Virus record (IMG/VR): IMGVR_UViG_3300042888_002928
Coordinates: 1-39,378 of that record
Origin: a virus
Length of the DNA: 39,378 nucleotides
Strand: one strand, 5' to 3'
The notes under the pieces were generated by a model. The model saw nothing but the letters and a program-made list of their open reading frames with translations, made no database searches and was not told the DNA's origin. Positions 1 to 7,250 of this stretch are shown here, piece after piece; position 1 is the first letter of the stretch; every line of letters starts with the position of its first letter. The position numbers and the translations under genes are program-made.

Positions 1-1092
1 GCGACGTTCAAACATCATCTCAGGTAGCCACGGAAGTACACGTGCCTTTAGCATACGACGCATGCGTGGGTTTACGGTAGCGTAGAACTCGTCCTCCATG
101 TGAGGTTTTACACCTAAAACCATCATTCCGCCGAAGGCGTTTAACATAACGTTCACCATACGGTCAACCCAACGTGTTTTGCTTGGCCACTCTTCAGGAG
201 ATAACCAGTGAAGGATAGACCAAAGATCAAGAACGTTGTTTGCGATAGGTGTACCTGTTAGGGCAAAGCGAATATCCGCGTCGCCTGTTGCAGCCCATAG
301 CGCACGTGACTGTTTAGACTTAGGTTCCTTAGAGCGGTGGATCTCGTCGGCTACAACCGCCTTAAAGTCAATTCCGTTAAGTTCTCTCTTGTGTACCTCG
401 CAGCGATTTTCTGTAACCTTCTCGTCATGACCGCCGCAGGTTATGCAACGGGCAAGTGCAACCGATCCATACGGTGCAAGTCTCGAGTGAGAGCGCACGG
501 ATTCCCAGTTAATTACAAATACGTCGGAGTCCTCCTCAAACTGTTTACGACGCTGTCCTGCGGATCCTTTAATGACGGTAACCTTTGTTCCTGGCCACCA
601 CATATCAAATTCGCGCTTCCAGTTTTTCTTTAACGTGTTAGGGCAGACTATGAGCGCAGGAAACACCTGTTCGCCGTTATCCTGAAGTTGCTTTAATGCT
701 CTAATTGCCTGCGCTGTCTTGCCTAAACCAGGTTCGTCGGCTAATAGCGCACGACGGGCAACCGATAGGAACTTGACGCCTGCGCGCTGGTGTGGGAACA
801 GGTCCTCGTTGCCCTCTTCAAGGGTTTCTAGGTCCCGTAATGTATTCGCCGGGGTAATACGTGTGGTAACTTCGTTGGACGCCCAGGAGGTCAATCTAGG
901 GCCAATTTCAAGGTCAGTTTTGAAGGTAGAACGCAGTGCAAGGCATGTTGCCCAACTTGTAGGCACGGTCCATACCTGAGATTTTGCGTCCCATTTAGCT
1001 CCAGGAATACTTTTACAAAGTTCCTTAAGACGCCACTCGGTATTGATAACTACGTGCTTGCCCGACTCGTCGAGCTCTACCTTAACTGGCAC
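1..1092 (-). CDS. SNF2/DEAD-like helicase, partial (C-terminal part beyond window edge)
   Basis: This is the N-terminal 364 residues of a superfamily 2 helicase. The start is GTG at 1092, preceded by AAAGGA about 10 bases upstream, and the frame stays open to base 1. A short N-terminal region (about residues 1-55) resembles the HARP-like module of SMARCAL1-type SNF2 proteins. The ATPase lobe follows: Walker A DEPGLGKT at 119-126, Walker B DEIH at 249-252, and motif III TGTPIANN at 279-286. Between motifs Ia and II sits a CxxCGGH...C group (C216, C219, H222, C231) that could bind zinc. The second RecA lobe is off-window. The family remodels or anneals DNA; in phages it usually accompanies replication or recombination genes, and here it is the last gene after polymerase and resolvase. 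A gap of 87 bases separates it from the resolvase. The family call is firm; the exact role is not known. Confidence 0.9.
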   Translation of the reverse strand, partial: MPVKVELDESGKHVVINTEWRLKELCKSIPGAKWDAKSQVWTVPTSWATCLALRSTFKTDLEIGPRLTSWASNEVTTRITPANTLRDLETLEEGNEDLFPHQRAGVKFLSVARRALLADEPGLGKTAQAIRALKQLQDNGEQVFPALIVCPNTLKKNWKREFDMWWPGTKVTVIKGSAGQRRKQFEEDSDVFVINWESVRSHSRLAPYGSVALARCITCGGHDEKVTENRCEVHKRELNGIDFKAVVADEIHRSKEPKSKQSRALWAATGDADIRFALTGTPIANNVLDLWSILHWLSPEEWPSKTRWVDRMVNVMLNAFGGMMVLGVKPHMEDEFYATVNPRMRRMLKARVLPWLPEMMFERR

Positions 1093-1179
1093 AGGTTGCC
1101 GTTCCTTTCGTCATTAAGTCTTATACTAACAGGAAATGCTAAAAATGTTTTGCTATTCTGCCTTAGTATGTAGTTTTTA

Positions 1180-1644
1180 TCATTGTAGGAGCCTTCTAGG
1201 GATCCATCCAAGCTTTACTGTCCGCAGGAGTGCATGACGAATAGAGTCTAGTGAGTGACCTTCCCCGCCCACAAACCAATAATCTAGTTTCTTTAATGCA
1301 GGGTTAGGGAACATGGCCTTAGCATCAGAAGGTGATTGAAAGATCATAGTGTCAGGGTCTATTTCGTGATCAAGCATTACCTGCTTTGCTATACCTATCA
1401 TCTCCAGAGAGTACGGAGCCTGCGTATTTTTTGCCGTCTGCGCGTTAATGATAAAGCGCTCACAAACAACAAGAATCTGAACCTTATCTTCAAGTGCTGA
1501 AGCAAGAGCAAGTCTAATCGGATGAGCGTATTCTCTCATCTGATATTCTCCAGTAGAAATCATTTTTGGTTCTTCTCCTACTTCATACTCGAAGAGAGAT
1601 ATACCACTGGCTTTTCCAGGATCAATTGCAAGTATCCTAATCAC
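1180..1644 (-). CDS. RuvC-like Holliday junction resolvase
   Basis: This 154-residue protein has the RNase H-like fold signature of RuvC-type resolvases. A first strand reads ILAIDPGKASG with Asp8. A second acidic residue is Glu62 in VVCERF, and a C-terminal helix GHSLDSIRHALL supplies Asp133 and His137. The family cuts four-way or branched DNA, which in a phage would clear recombination and replication junctions before packaging. The start is GTG and overlaps the stop of the homing endonuclease by four bases (GTGA), so the two genes are probably translationally coupled. Length is normal for phage RuvC-like proteins. The catalytic set is judged by motif only. Confidence 0.82.
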   Translation of the reverse strand: MIRILAIDPGKASGISLFEYEVGEEPKMISTGEYQMREYAHPIRLALASALEDKVQILVVCERFIINAQTAKNTQAPYSLEMIGIAKQVMLDHEIDPDTMIFQSPSDAKAMFPNPALKKLDYWFVGGEGHSLDSIRHALLRTVKLGWIPRRLLQ

Positions 1645-2288
1645 TGCGCCTTCTTCTTTTCTTTCTTTTCTTTACGTAGAACCCACGCGGCGCGTAGGTT
1701 GGCTCGTCTTTCATCTGTAAACGGTTTACCAGTATTAGCATCTCTTAGTTTCTGTCGATGCTCGGGAGAGATAACTCTACCTTTAAAAGCAATACTCATT
1801 TTCTGTCGTGTTTCTTCCGATACTACGTGAGTAGCGTTATATAACTTTGATGCATCTATTGTAGCCTTAGATGGTTTCTTTCCTTTATTTGCTGCACTAA
1901 GTTTATCTCGTTCTTCTTGAGATCTAACACGACCGCGAGCGCCTGCCGCCATTTTTTCACGCGCTTCTTTAGATGGAGGGCCCGTGTATCCACCGGTCCC
2001 ACCATTAGCCAGATTTAGAAGCGGGATATTAGCTAATCGTAATTCCTGTATAAGCTCTTTTTCTGCAGTGTATGCTTCTTCTAAAGTAGGTAAAGATTTG
2101 ACTACCTCGGCGACTATGTTATCTGCACCGTGTTTTCGTATCCAATCGTATATTGGTAGGTTCATTCCATTCAATGCAGCACTTTTATGTCCTTTCAAAC
2201 GCGTAGCGGTGGTTTCATACTTAGTCACGCCGACATAGCGAATTTCATCTGGTTTTGATTTTAAGAATAGCACGTAGACAATTGGCAT
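1641..2288 (-). CDS. GIY-YIG homing endonuclease with NUMOD3 repeats
   Basis: This 215-residue protein begins MPIVYVLFL. The GIY-YIG nuclease domain spans about residues 1-95: the GIY strand is VYVLF, the YIG strand is RYVGVT, a conserved Arg lies in TATRLKGHKSAA, and the catalytic Glu region is AEKELI. Several NUMOD3-type DNA-binding repeats follow (SKEAREKMAAGARGR, SQEERDKLSAANKGK, SEETRQKMSIAFKGR, SPEHRQKLRDANTGK), then a very basic tail. I chose ATG at 2288 rather than an in-frame start at 2348, because the longer form would run into the polymerase coding end. The gene is free-standing between polymerase and resolvase. It looks more AT-rich than its neighbours, consistent with a mobile insertion. 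No Shine-Dalgarno site is visible; a TATAAT lies six bases before the ATG. Confidence 0.88.
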   Translation of the reverse strand: MPIVYVLFLKSKPDEIRYVGVTKYETTATRLKGHKSAALNGMNLPIYDWIRKHGADNIVAEVVKSLPTLEEAYTAEKELIQELRLANIPLLNLANGGTGGYTGPPSKEAREKMAAGARGRVRSQEERDKLSAANKGKKPSKATIDASKLYNATHVVSEETRQKMSIAFKGRVISPEHRQKLRDANTGKPFTDERRANLRAAWVLRKEKKEKKKAQ

Positions 2289-2294
2289 AGTTTT

Positions 2295-2300
2295 ATTATA
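2295..2300 (-). promoter_or_regulatory. Candidate leaderless promoter -10 (TATAAT) for the homing endonuclease
   Basis: On the minus strand the sequence reads TATAATAAAACTATG, a perfect -10 hexamer six bases before the homing endonuclease start. Transcription would begin at or next to the ATG, giving a leaderless mRNA, which is common in actinobacteria and fits the missing ribosome binding site. A poor -35 (GTGAAA, 4 of 6, spacing 18) lies upstream inside the polymerase end. This is inference from sequence only. Confidence 0.4.
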
Positions 2301-2317
2301 TCGCTTATTAGCGATAT
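2298..2317 (-). other. Hairpin over the polymerase stop codon
   Basis: A perfect 7-base inverted repeat (ATATCGC / GCGATAT) with a 6-base loop TTATTA covers the polymerase stop codon and touches the candidate -10 box. It has no long U-tract, so it is not a classical terminator. It could slow ribosomes or protect an mRNA end, or mark the homing endonuclease insertion boundary. Confidence 0.5.
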
Positions 2318-4134
2318 TTTTCACCCCAGTTCTCCATAGGTCCGTCAATTCCGGATGTAAGAGGTACGTCCCAGCCTTCGGTGGTTGTCATGCACTCCTT
2401 GACTGTCTTCATGATTTCCTGTGCGTCCTTACGCGGAGCGTTAAGAACAATTTCATCGTGCACCGGAACGATAAGTAATTCCGTAAGATCAGCTTGGTCA
2501 AGTTTGATAAGGTTAGCCTTAAATACCTCGGCTGCTCCACCTTGGATAAGGTAGTTCACAAGGGAGTAAACACGATCCTCATCGCAAGGGAGACGACGAC
2601 CTGTCCACGTATAGACATATCCTTGTCCCTCTGCCTTTAACCGACGCATGCCTGCATCTTCGATTTGCTTTTGGAAAAAAGCCATGCCTGGAAAACGACC
2701 ATCAAACGCGTCTGATACTGATCTCATTTGACCTTCGGCAACGCCTGCTGTTAGAGCTTGCTTTGCAACTCCGGCGCCATAAAGTCGACCGTAGACGGTT
2801 CCCTTGATAAGGTTACGTCGCTTGTCTGATCGTTGCATTGTCGGATCGTTATAGATTTCACGACCAATTTCAGTGAACGGATCCGACCCTGTTGCATCTG
2901 CACGGTTAAAGAGAGTGATGAGGTTGGGGTCCTGTGATAGAGACGCAAACATTCTAAACTCAACCTGGTCAAGGTCGCTTGTGATGATGACATGATCTTC
3001 GTCCTTTGGGATAAACGCGGTACGAACAGTGTCATCGCCCTTAGGCAGTGTCTGTAGCGCTGGATTTTGGATTGACATACGCGAGGTACGCGCACCTAGG
3101 GTTTTTACCGACGGATGAACAAAACCGTCAACGTTATCGTTAAGGAAGTTAGCGAAGTATGTGTTGGCAAGCTTGTCCGCCTTGCGTTGTTTAAGCACGA
3201 TCTCCGCTAGGTTCTTTACCTCCTCGTTTCCGTCGATAGAAAGAAGTTTTAACTGGTCCTTGGAAGCTGATTTCTGTCCTGATGGTGTGTACTCGTTAAT
3301 CTCGCCGCCAAGTGATTCAAAAAGACGAACAAGTTGAATGTTACTTGTTATTGAGACACCGCTGTACTTCTGTTTAGCCCACGTCTTAACTGACTCCGCG
3401 TACTCCGTTAGCTCGTCGAATTTTTTACGCGAGTAGTCAAGGTCGATACGCGCGCCGTTAATCTCCATGCGGGTAACGATACGTCGCGCGGCCATCTCGA
3501 GCTCGTACGCCTTGTTGTACGGAGCACCTGGTCCGCATTTTTCATAAAACTGTTCCCACAGGCGCATAGTTAAAACACAGTCAAGTGCACCGTATGCCCA
3601 GTACGGTTCAAAGTCGGTAGGAACCGTGCCCCATGTCCACCCGTTCTTAGCAAGTTCACTGTCAAGCGTATCCTGGAGTGCTACCGCGCGGCCGTCAACG
3701 TGCAGTGCGGCAAGACGTTTTAACGCACCGGATCCAAGTGGATCAATGATGTGCGCCATGATCATCGTGTCGTGAGCTCTATGCCACGGCATCTTCCAGC
3801 GAGACTTAATGTCAAACCAGCGAGCTTCGAACGCAATGTTGTGACATACGATTCCACCGTCAAACTTATCCATTGCCTCGTAGAAAACACCGGACCACTC
3901 TTCCCACGGCATTGCCCATGCCTGTTGCCCGTCACCTACCTGCACAAGACGAAGTCGACCGTGCCACGGAGATAAAGCATCCTTACGCTCACGCCCAGGC
4001 AACTCTCCTGTTTCAGTGTCGATGGCAATTGTGTTGTGAGGACGTCGCTCGCCAAGCCAGGTTAAAAATTCACCTGCCTTTTCAACGCTGTTTACCAGGT
4101 GAAGTTTAACGTCACCTAACCCTTCAGTTGTCAT
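2308..4134 (-). CDS. polA: DNA polymerase I family A with 3'-5' exonuclease domain
   Basis: This is a 608-residue replicative family A polymerase without a 5' nuclease domain, as is usual in phages. The exonuclease domain has Exo I IDTETGELP (Asp39, Glu41), Exo II VCHNIAFEARWFD (about 96-108) and Exo III YGALD (Tyr181, Asp185). The polymerase domain has motif A DLDQVEFR with Asp387, motif B RRNLIKGTVYGRLYG with Arg440, Lys444 and Tyr448, and motif C VPVHDEI with Asp560 and Glu561. Tyr448 aligns with Phe762 of E. coli Pol I and Tyr526 of T7 polymerase, the residue that governs dideoxynucleotide discrimination, so the site is T7-like. All catalytic residues are present, so both activities are expected. 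The start overlaps the dCMP deaminase stop by 11 bases. Confidence 0.96.
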   Translation of the reverse strand: MTTEGLGDVKLHLVNSVEKAGEFLTWLGERRPHNTIAIDTETGELPGRERKDALSPWHGRLRLVQVGDGQQAWAMPWEEWSGVFYEAMDKFDGGIVCHNIAFEARWFDIKSRWKMPWHRAHDTMIMAHIIDPLGSGALKRLAALHVDGRAVALQDTLDSELAKNGWTWGTVPTDFEPYWAYGALDCVLTMRLWEQFYEKCGPGAPYNKAYELEMAARRIVTRMEINGARIDLDYSRKKFDELTEYAESVKTWAKQKYSGVSITSNIQLVRLFESLGGEINEYTPSGQKSASKDQLKLLSIDGNEEVKNLAEIVLKQRKADKLANTYFANFLNDNVDGFVHPSVKTLGARTSRMSIQNPALQTLPKGDDTVRTAFIPKDEDHVIITSDLDQVEFRMFASLSQDPNLITLFNRADATGSDPFTEIGREIYNDPTMQRSDKRRNLIKGTVYGRLYGAGVAKQALTAGVAEGQMRSVSDAFDGRFPGMAFFQKQIEDAGMRRLKAEGQGYVYTWTGRRLPCDEDRVYSLVNYLIQGGAAEVFKANLIKLDQADLTELLIVPVHDEIVLNAPRKDAQEIMKTVKECMTTTEGWDVPLTSGIDGPMENWGEKYR

Positions 4135-4606
4135 CTACGTCCTCTGTTATAGTTACCTCGATACCGCATTCCTTAAAATATCTAACCGTTGCGTCCGGTA
4201 AACGATGAGATGCACGTGTGCCTATTCTCATAACAACTCTTGAAACTCCAGAGTTAGAGACAAGTTTAGCACACTGATAACATGCCGCGTCGGTAATATA
4301 GATAGTACCACCTTCTACGCGTGAACGGTCAACGTATAAAAGTGCGTTAGCCTCCGCGTGAATTGAAGGACACGAGTCATACGTGTTATTTAGATCTGTT
4401 AAACCTTGCGCGCGTGCACACCAGTTAATACAATCGCCTTCAGCGGGAAATATAGCGGCAGGTCCGTTGTAACCGGTAGAACTGATGCGCTGGTCCTTTG
4501 ACACAACTACCGCACCTATCTGTGCACGGCTACAACGAGATCTGCGGGACACGGAGTCGGCGACCTGCATCCATACCTCATCCCACGAAGGGCGACTACT
4601 TATCAT
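4124..4606 (-). CDS. dCMP deaminase
   Basis: This 160-residue zinc enzyme of the cytidine/deoxycytidylate deaminase family converts dCMP to dUMP, the substrate of thymidylate synthase. The catalytic HAE is at 83-85, with Glu85 as proton shuttle. The two zinc cysteines are Cys109 and Cys112 in AACYQCAK; the usual Pro before the first Cys is Ala. The N-terminal part SRRSRCSRAQIGAVVV and the YNGPA segment are typical of dCMP deaminases rather than cytidine deaminases. It lies in the nucleotide block with a thymidylate-synthase homologue and a kinase, and overlaps the polymerase gene. Confidence 0.92.
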   Translation of the reverse strand: MISSRPSWDEVWMQVADSVSRRSRCSRAQIGAVVVSKDQRISSTGYNGPAAIFPAEGDCINWCARAQGLTDLNNTYDSCPSIHAEANALLYVDRSRVEGGTIYITDAACYQCAKLVSNSGVSRVVMRIGTRASHRLPDATVRYFKECGIEVTITEDVDDN

Positions 4607-4613
4607 TTATTTG

Positions 4614-4706
4614 TTATCCAACCAACAAGACAACTAGTCCGCTAAGTGCGGCAATTAAGCTAAGAATCATACGCATAAAAAACAAGTATTCATCAAACAA
4701 TGTCAT
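4614..4706 (-). CDS. 30-residue single-pass membrane micro-protein
   Basis: A short reading frame starts MTLFDEYLFFMRMILS and ends in a hydrophobic stretch LIAALSGLVVLLVG. The ATG follows AGGAAAGG by about five bases, a good ribosome binding site, and the stop lies seven bases before the dCMP deaminase start. The start overlaps the end of the upstream micro-gene. The length allows one transmembrane helix. No function is recognised; a small holin-like or membrane-modulating role is possible but unsupported. Tight packing and the binding site argue that it is translated. Confidence 0.6.
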   Translation of the reverse strand: MTLFDEYLFFMRMILSLIAALSGLVVLLVG

Positions 4707-4866
4707 CGTCCTTTCCTGAAACTAATGAGTTAACAAGCAGCTGAGAAATAAGATACAGCGCTTCCTTACGGGTAAAACCGGAGCTACGTAACTCCATGTA
4801 GATCTCGTGAAGCTGAACGGTTGCGCCGTGCAGCGGACTTTCATACTGGTCTAGGTTATCCTTCAC
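4693..4866 (-). CDS. Small conserved-looking phage protein (57 residues)
   Basis: A GTG start overlaps the thymidylate-synthase-family stop as GTGA, the same coupling used elsewhere in this window. The product begins VKDNLDQYESPLHGATVQLH. It continues with two predicted amphipathic helices (LHEIYMELRSSGF and TRKEALYLISQLLVNSLV) and an acidic end KDDDIV. The FTRKEAL segment resembles helix pairs in small proteins found beside phage nucleotide genes; I do not know a function. Supporting signs are the 4-base overlap upstream and the 14-base overlap with the next micro-gene downstream. Confidence 0.68.
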   Translation of the reverse strand: MKDNLDQYESPLHGATVQLHEIYMELRSSGFTRKEALYLISQLLVNSLVSGKDDDIV

Positions 4867-5726
4867 TTGTTAGCCTCGTTCTTTTTTATTGCCGTTATCA
4901 TCGCGCTTGCGTACCACTGTTCAAACGGGTGCATTATGTACAGCAGTGATTCCTCCTCCTTGTTAATTGCCGCGGAGAGAGCTGCCATTGCACGATTTCT
5001 AACGTGTTCCCACGTCGTACCTGTAATCGCGGGAATATCCTCGTATGGTTCCTTAGTATGCGTTAAATTTTCCGCGGAGTCGTAGTGCTGCTCGTAGATA
5101 TGAAGAGATCCTACGTGGTGAGTGTACGTTCCAGGCTCGATCTTAAGAACGGACGCCATCGCAAGTTGAACGCGTGTAAACTGGAAGAAGTCATATGCAG
5201 CTCCAAGCCATACGTCGTTCGAGCGCATGTAAACACTCATGTTAAGCTTGTTGTTGCGAATTCTAAACTGGTGCAAAATCGTGCAGGGATAGTCACGCTT
5301 GCTTGGTAATAAATCTAGTTTTGGATCCCAGATGGTAACGACGGCCTGTCGTGTATCAGGGTCTGCCTTAAGACGCTCGACGATGGGAGCGTACTGGTCC
5401 TCGGTGCGAAGACCGTATGCCCCGTGAAACAGACCGTTGTCCTCCGCAAAGTTAGCGAACGCAGGACCGACCTGCACAACAAGTTTAGGAGTAGATGCGC
5501 CTGCAAGAAGTTGACAAGCCTCAACCGCTCCGATACCTGGAACAGTTCCGCGGTTAACGTTAAGCGGCAGCGTGTTGCGTATGTCGTCGATACGTATAAC
5601 TGCGTCCTCTATCTCGCGTGTTTTCATTCCGCGTGGGGCAGTTTCCTTACCGTACTTAAGAACATGTTGAACGAGGTCAACGTATCCGTTAACTCCGTCA
5701 GGTATATCTATTATCGCAGTATCCAT
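4863..5726 (-). CDS. Thymidylate synthase family enzyme, possibly dCMP-specific (hydroxymethylase-like)
   Basis: This 287-residue protein is of the ThyA / dCMP hydroxymethylase family. The catalytic Cys148 lies in DYPCTILHQF, the phosphate-binding Arg168 in MRSNDVWLG, and the His-x-Tyr pair (His209, Tyr211) in GSLHIYEQH. Offsetting by two from E. coli ThyA, Asn177, which selects the uracil ring, corresponds to Asp179 (GAAYDFF), and His147 to Thr149. In T4 dCMP hydroxymethylase an Asp occupies the Asn177 position and favours dCMP, so this enzyme may make a 5-substituted dCMP rather than dTMP. Neighbouring dCMP deaminase and kinase-like genes fit either role. It overlaps the kinase gene by 16 bases. 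The family is certain; substrate is inference. Confidence 0.9.
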   Translation of the reverse strand: MDTAIIDIPDGVNGYVDLVQHVLKYGKETAPRGMKTREIEDAVIRIDDIRNTLPLNVNRGTVPGIGAVEACQLLAGASTPKLVVQVGPAFANFAEDNGLFHGAYGLRTEDQYAPIVERLKADPDTRQAVVTIWDPKLDLLPSKRDYPCTILHQFRIRNNKLNMSVYMRSNDVWLGAAYDFFQFTRVQLAMASVLKIEPGTYTHHVGSLHIYEQHYDSAENLTHTKEPYEDIPAITGTTWEHVRNRAMAALSAAINKEEESLLYIMHPFEQWYASAMITAIKKNEANK

Positions 5727-6727
5727 TGATCTCCCTTGTCCTTTGTCTCGGCTAGGCGTGATATTGCCTGTCCGTACTCTTCCTTACGCGAGTTAAAAAA
5801 TCTACGTACGTGCTGCGGGTGAGACACTACCACGTAGCGTTCCTCGGGAATTCCATATGCGCGAACTGACCTCTCCGCAAGACGACCTAGTACGACAATT
5901 GCCGGTCTTCCTAGGGTATACCAAAGTTCGTCAAATTCGTGGGAGTTGGTATCGTTTGCGTTAACGATTCCCATCTGTTTCCAGTCCGGATTCTGCAGCG
6001 CGGTAAGTAGGTACTCGCCGGAGTTACCGTCAACCGGCATAAACGGAAGAATTGTTTCCTCGCCGTGTTTCTTAGTTATGTTTCTTTTATCTCCGACAAG
6101 AAGTACCCTAGGCCTGCGTGGACCGATGTACTCGGGAAACTGTGTAAGAGCCTTCGCGTCGTTTTGCACCTGCTCTGCCTTTGCGATTATCTGTCCCGCG
6201 AGTATAGGAAGCTCGCTAAGGCTGTCCGCGTCGGGCGCTACGCGGGCGGAGAGTTCCGCGCAGGAAAGCGCCGCGTTCTCGTAGAGATCTAGTATCTGTC
6301 CAAGCTCACTTGCAAGTACGTAGTCGTCACCGCGGGCGTTAAGACGACGCGTGATAACATCAAGAGGTTGATACAGCCAAAATTGAGCTACTCCGCGTGA
6401 TTGAAGGAAGAGCTCCGTCCAACGCCAACCCGCGACGCCGAGGAGACCGTATCCGTCACCTGATCCTGACTCCGGACGTTTTAGTGTAGAGTAGACTATT
6501 TCGCCCCAATGCCACCGGTCTGCTACTGCTATCGTTTTTGAGAAATCAAACTTTTCTACTGATGTAACATAATCACTAAGAACAAAACGACGAGATAGCT
6601 CTGCTGGAGCTGACTTATGATAAAAATTTACTTCCTTGCCAGGATATTTTTTACTAAGCTGCTTTAGCACTTCTTCTAATAGCGAGCTTTTGCCTGAAGC
6701 GTCCGTTCCTTCAACTACTATAAACAT
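5711..6727 (-). CDS. Thymidylate-kinase-like P-loop kinase fused to a uracil-DNA-glycosylase-like domain
   Basis: This 338-residue protein has two parts. Residues 1-185 form a deoxynucleoside monophosphate kinase: P-loop GTDASGKS at 7-14, DRWHWGE at 70-76, and arginines in DVITRRLNARGDD. Residues 205-322 look like a uracil-DNA-glycosylase-superfamily fold: strand VLLVGD, a glycine/serine turn GNSGEYLLTAL at 235-244, strand IVVLGRLAERSVRAYG, and a C-terminal HP motif in VVSHPQHVRRF (His303, Pro304). The length exceeds an ordinary thymidylate kinase (about 210 residues) by one domain. A ribosome binding site (AAAGGAC) lies about nine bases before the ATG. The kinase probably phosphorylates the product of the downstream synthase. 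The second-domain call rests on motif pattern alone and could be wrong. Confidence 0.75.
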   Translation of the reverse strand: MFIVVEGTDASGKSSLLEEVLKQLSKKYPGKEVNFYHKSAPAELSRRFVLSDYVTSVEKFDFSKTIAVADRWHWGEIVYSTLKRPESGSGDGYGLLGVAGWRWTELFLQSRGVAQFWLYQPLDVITRRLNARGDDYVLASELGQILDLYENAALSCAELSARVAPDADSLSELPILAGQIIAKAEQVQNDAKALTQFPEYIGPRRPRVLLVGDKRNITKKHGEETILPFMPVDGNSGEYLLTALQNPDWKQMGIVNANDTNSHEFDELWYTLGRPAIVVLGRLAERSVRAYGIPEERYVVVSHPQHVRRFFNSRKEEYGQAISRLAETKDKGDQWILR

Positions 6728-6758
6728 GTCATTTTTGTCCTTTGTCTCTTAGTCTAAA

Positions 6759-6767
6759 ATTATATCA
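6759..6767 (-). promoter_or_regulatory. Extended -10 promoter candidate for the nucleotide/replication block
   Basis: On the minus strand the 52-base gap before the kinase gene contains TGATATAAT, a perfect extended -10 (TGN followed by TATAAT). No good -35 is visible, which is usual for extended -10 promoters. The start would fall about 30 bases before the kinase ATG, leaving room for its AAAGGAC binding site. This makes the kinase the likely first gene of the block running to the polymerase. Confidence 0.5.
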
Positions 6768-6779
6768 CTTAAAACGTTC

Positions 6780-7250
6780 TTATGGAATAAGCTCTATTCT
6801 GTACACCTGCTCGATACCACGGTCTATATCAGACGCGTCCTCTAATAGCCTCTCGGCAACCTTCGTCAGGTATCGTGCACCACCTTGATCATACTTATAC
6901 AAAGCCTCAAGTACGGGAGTTGCCTCCTCGGATACCTGTGCCCAGTAGCGGTGCTTCTCCGGGAAGATCATCTCCGCGCTTCTTGTAGGATAGCACTCCT
7001 CGCACGGCAGCGCGTCCTTGTCCAGCGTAGACGCGGACGCCTCGATAAGTCCGTATCTCTTTACAAGAGGACAGGCCGCACCGTGGAATATAAGTGATAC
7101 ACCTATACGTGAAAGAATGTACGAGCCGTTGTCCGTCTTGTAGAGCTTAAACTCGATCCAACGGGTTGACCCGCGTCTCCAGGAAGACGACTCGGCTAAA
7201 AGCTTACCGCTAAACTGCAGGGTACGCGAGCCGTCCTTAACCTCATGCAC
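6780..7250 (-). CDS. Conserved-looking phage protein of unknown function with CxxC
   Basis: This 156-residue protein has a GTG start that overlaps the previous gene's TAG by one base. The N-terminal half looks beta-rich (TLQFSGKLLAESS, RWIEFKLYKTDNGSYILSRI). A possible zinc site combines His56 and Cys60 (FHGAACPL) with Cys83 and Cys86 (LPCEECYP). The C-terminal third is helical (VLEALYKYDQGGARYLTKVAERLLEDA). I recognise no catalytic family. It ends just before the promoter of the nucleotide block, so it probably belongs with the small genes after the tail fibre. Confidence 0.75.
   Translation of the reverse strand: MHEVKDGSRTLQFSGKLLAESSSWRRGSTRWIEFKLYKTDNGSYILSRIGVSLIFHGAACPLVKRYGLIEASASTLDKDALPCEECYPTRSAEMIFPEKHRYWAQVSEEATPVLEALYKYDQGGARYLTKVAERLLEDASDIDRGIEQVYRIELIP

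Noticed and set aside
236-979. Plus-strand frames at the left end
   Set aside because: They overlap the SNF2 helicase frame, which carries clear ATPase motifs in the correct order.
1093-1179. Possible promoter or terminator in the gap before the helicase
   Set aside because: Only a weak TATAAG and an imperfect A/T-rich inverted repeat were seen; neither reaches a usable standard.
2308-2310. Group I intron around the homing endonuclease
   Set aside because: The polymerase frame is intact to its motif C and stop, the resolvase is intact, and no intron-like interruption is visible.
2289-2348. Longer start for the homing endonuclease
   Set aside because: The extra 20 residues lie in the polymerase coding end, have no binding site, and precede the conserved GIY strand without family support.
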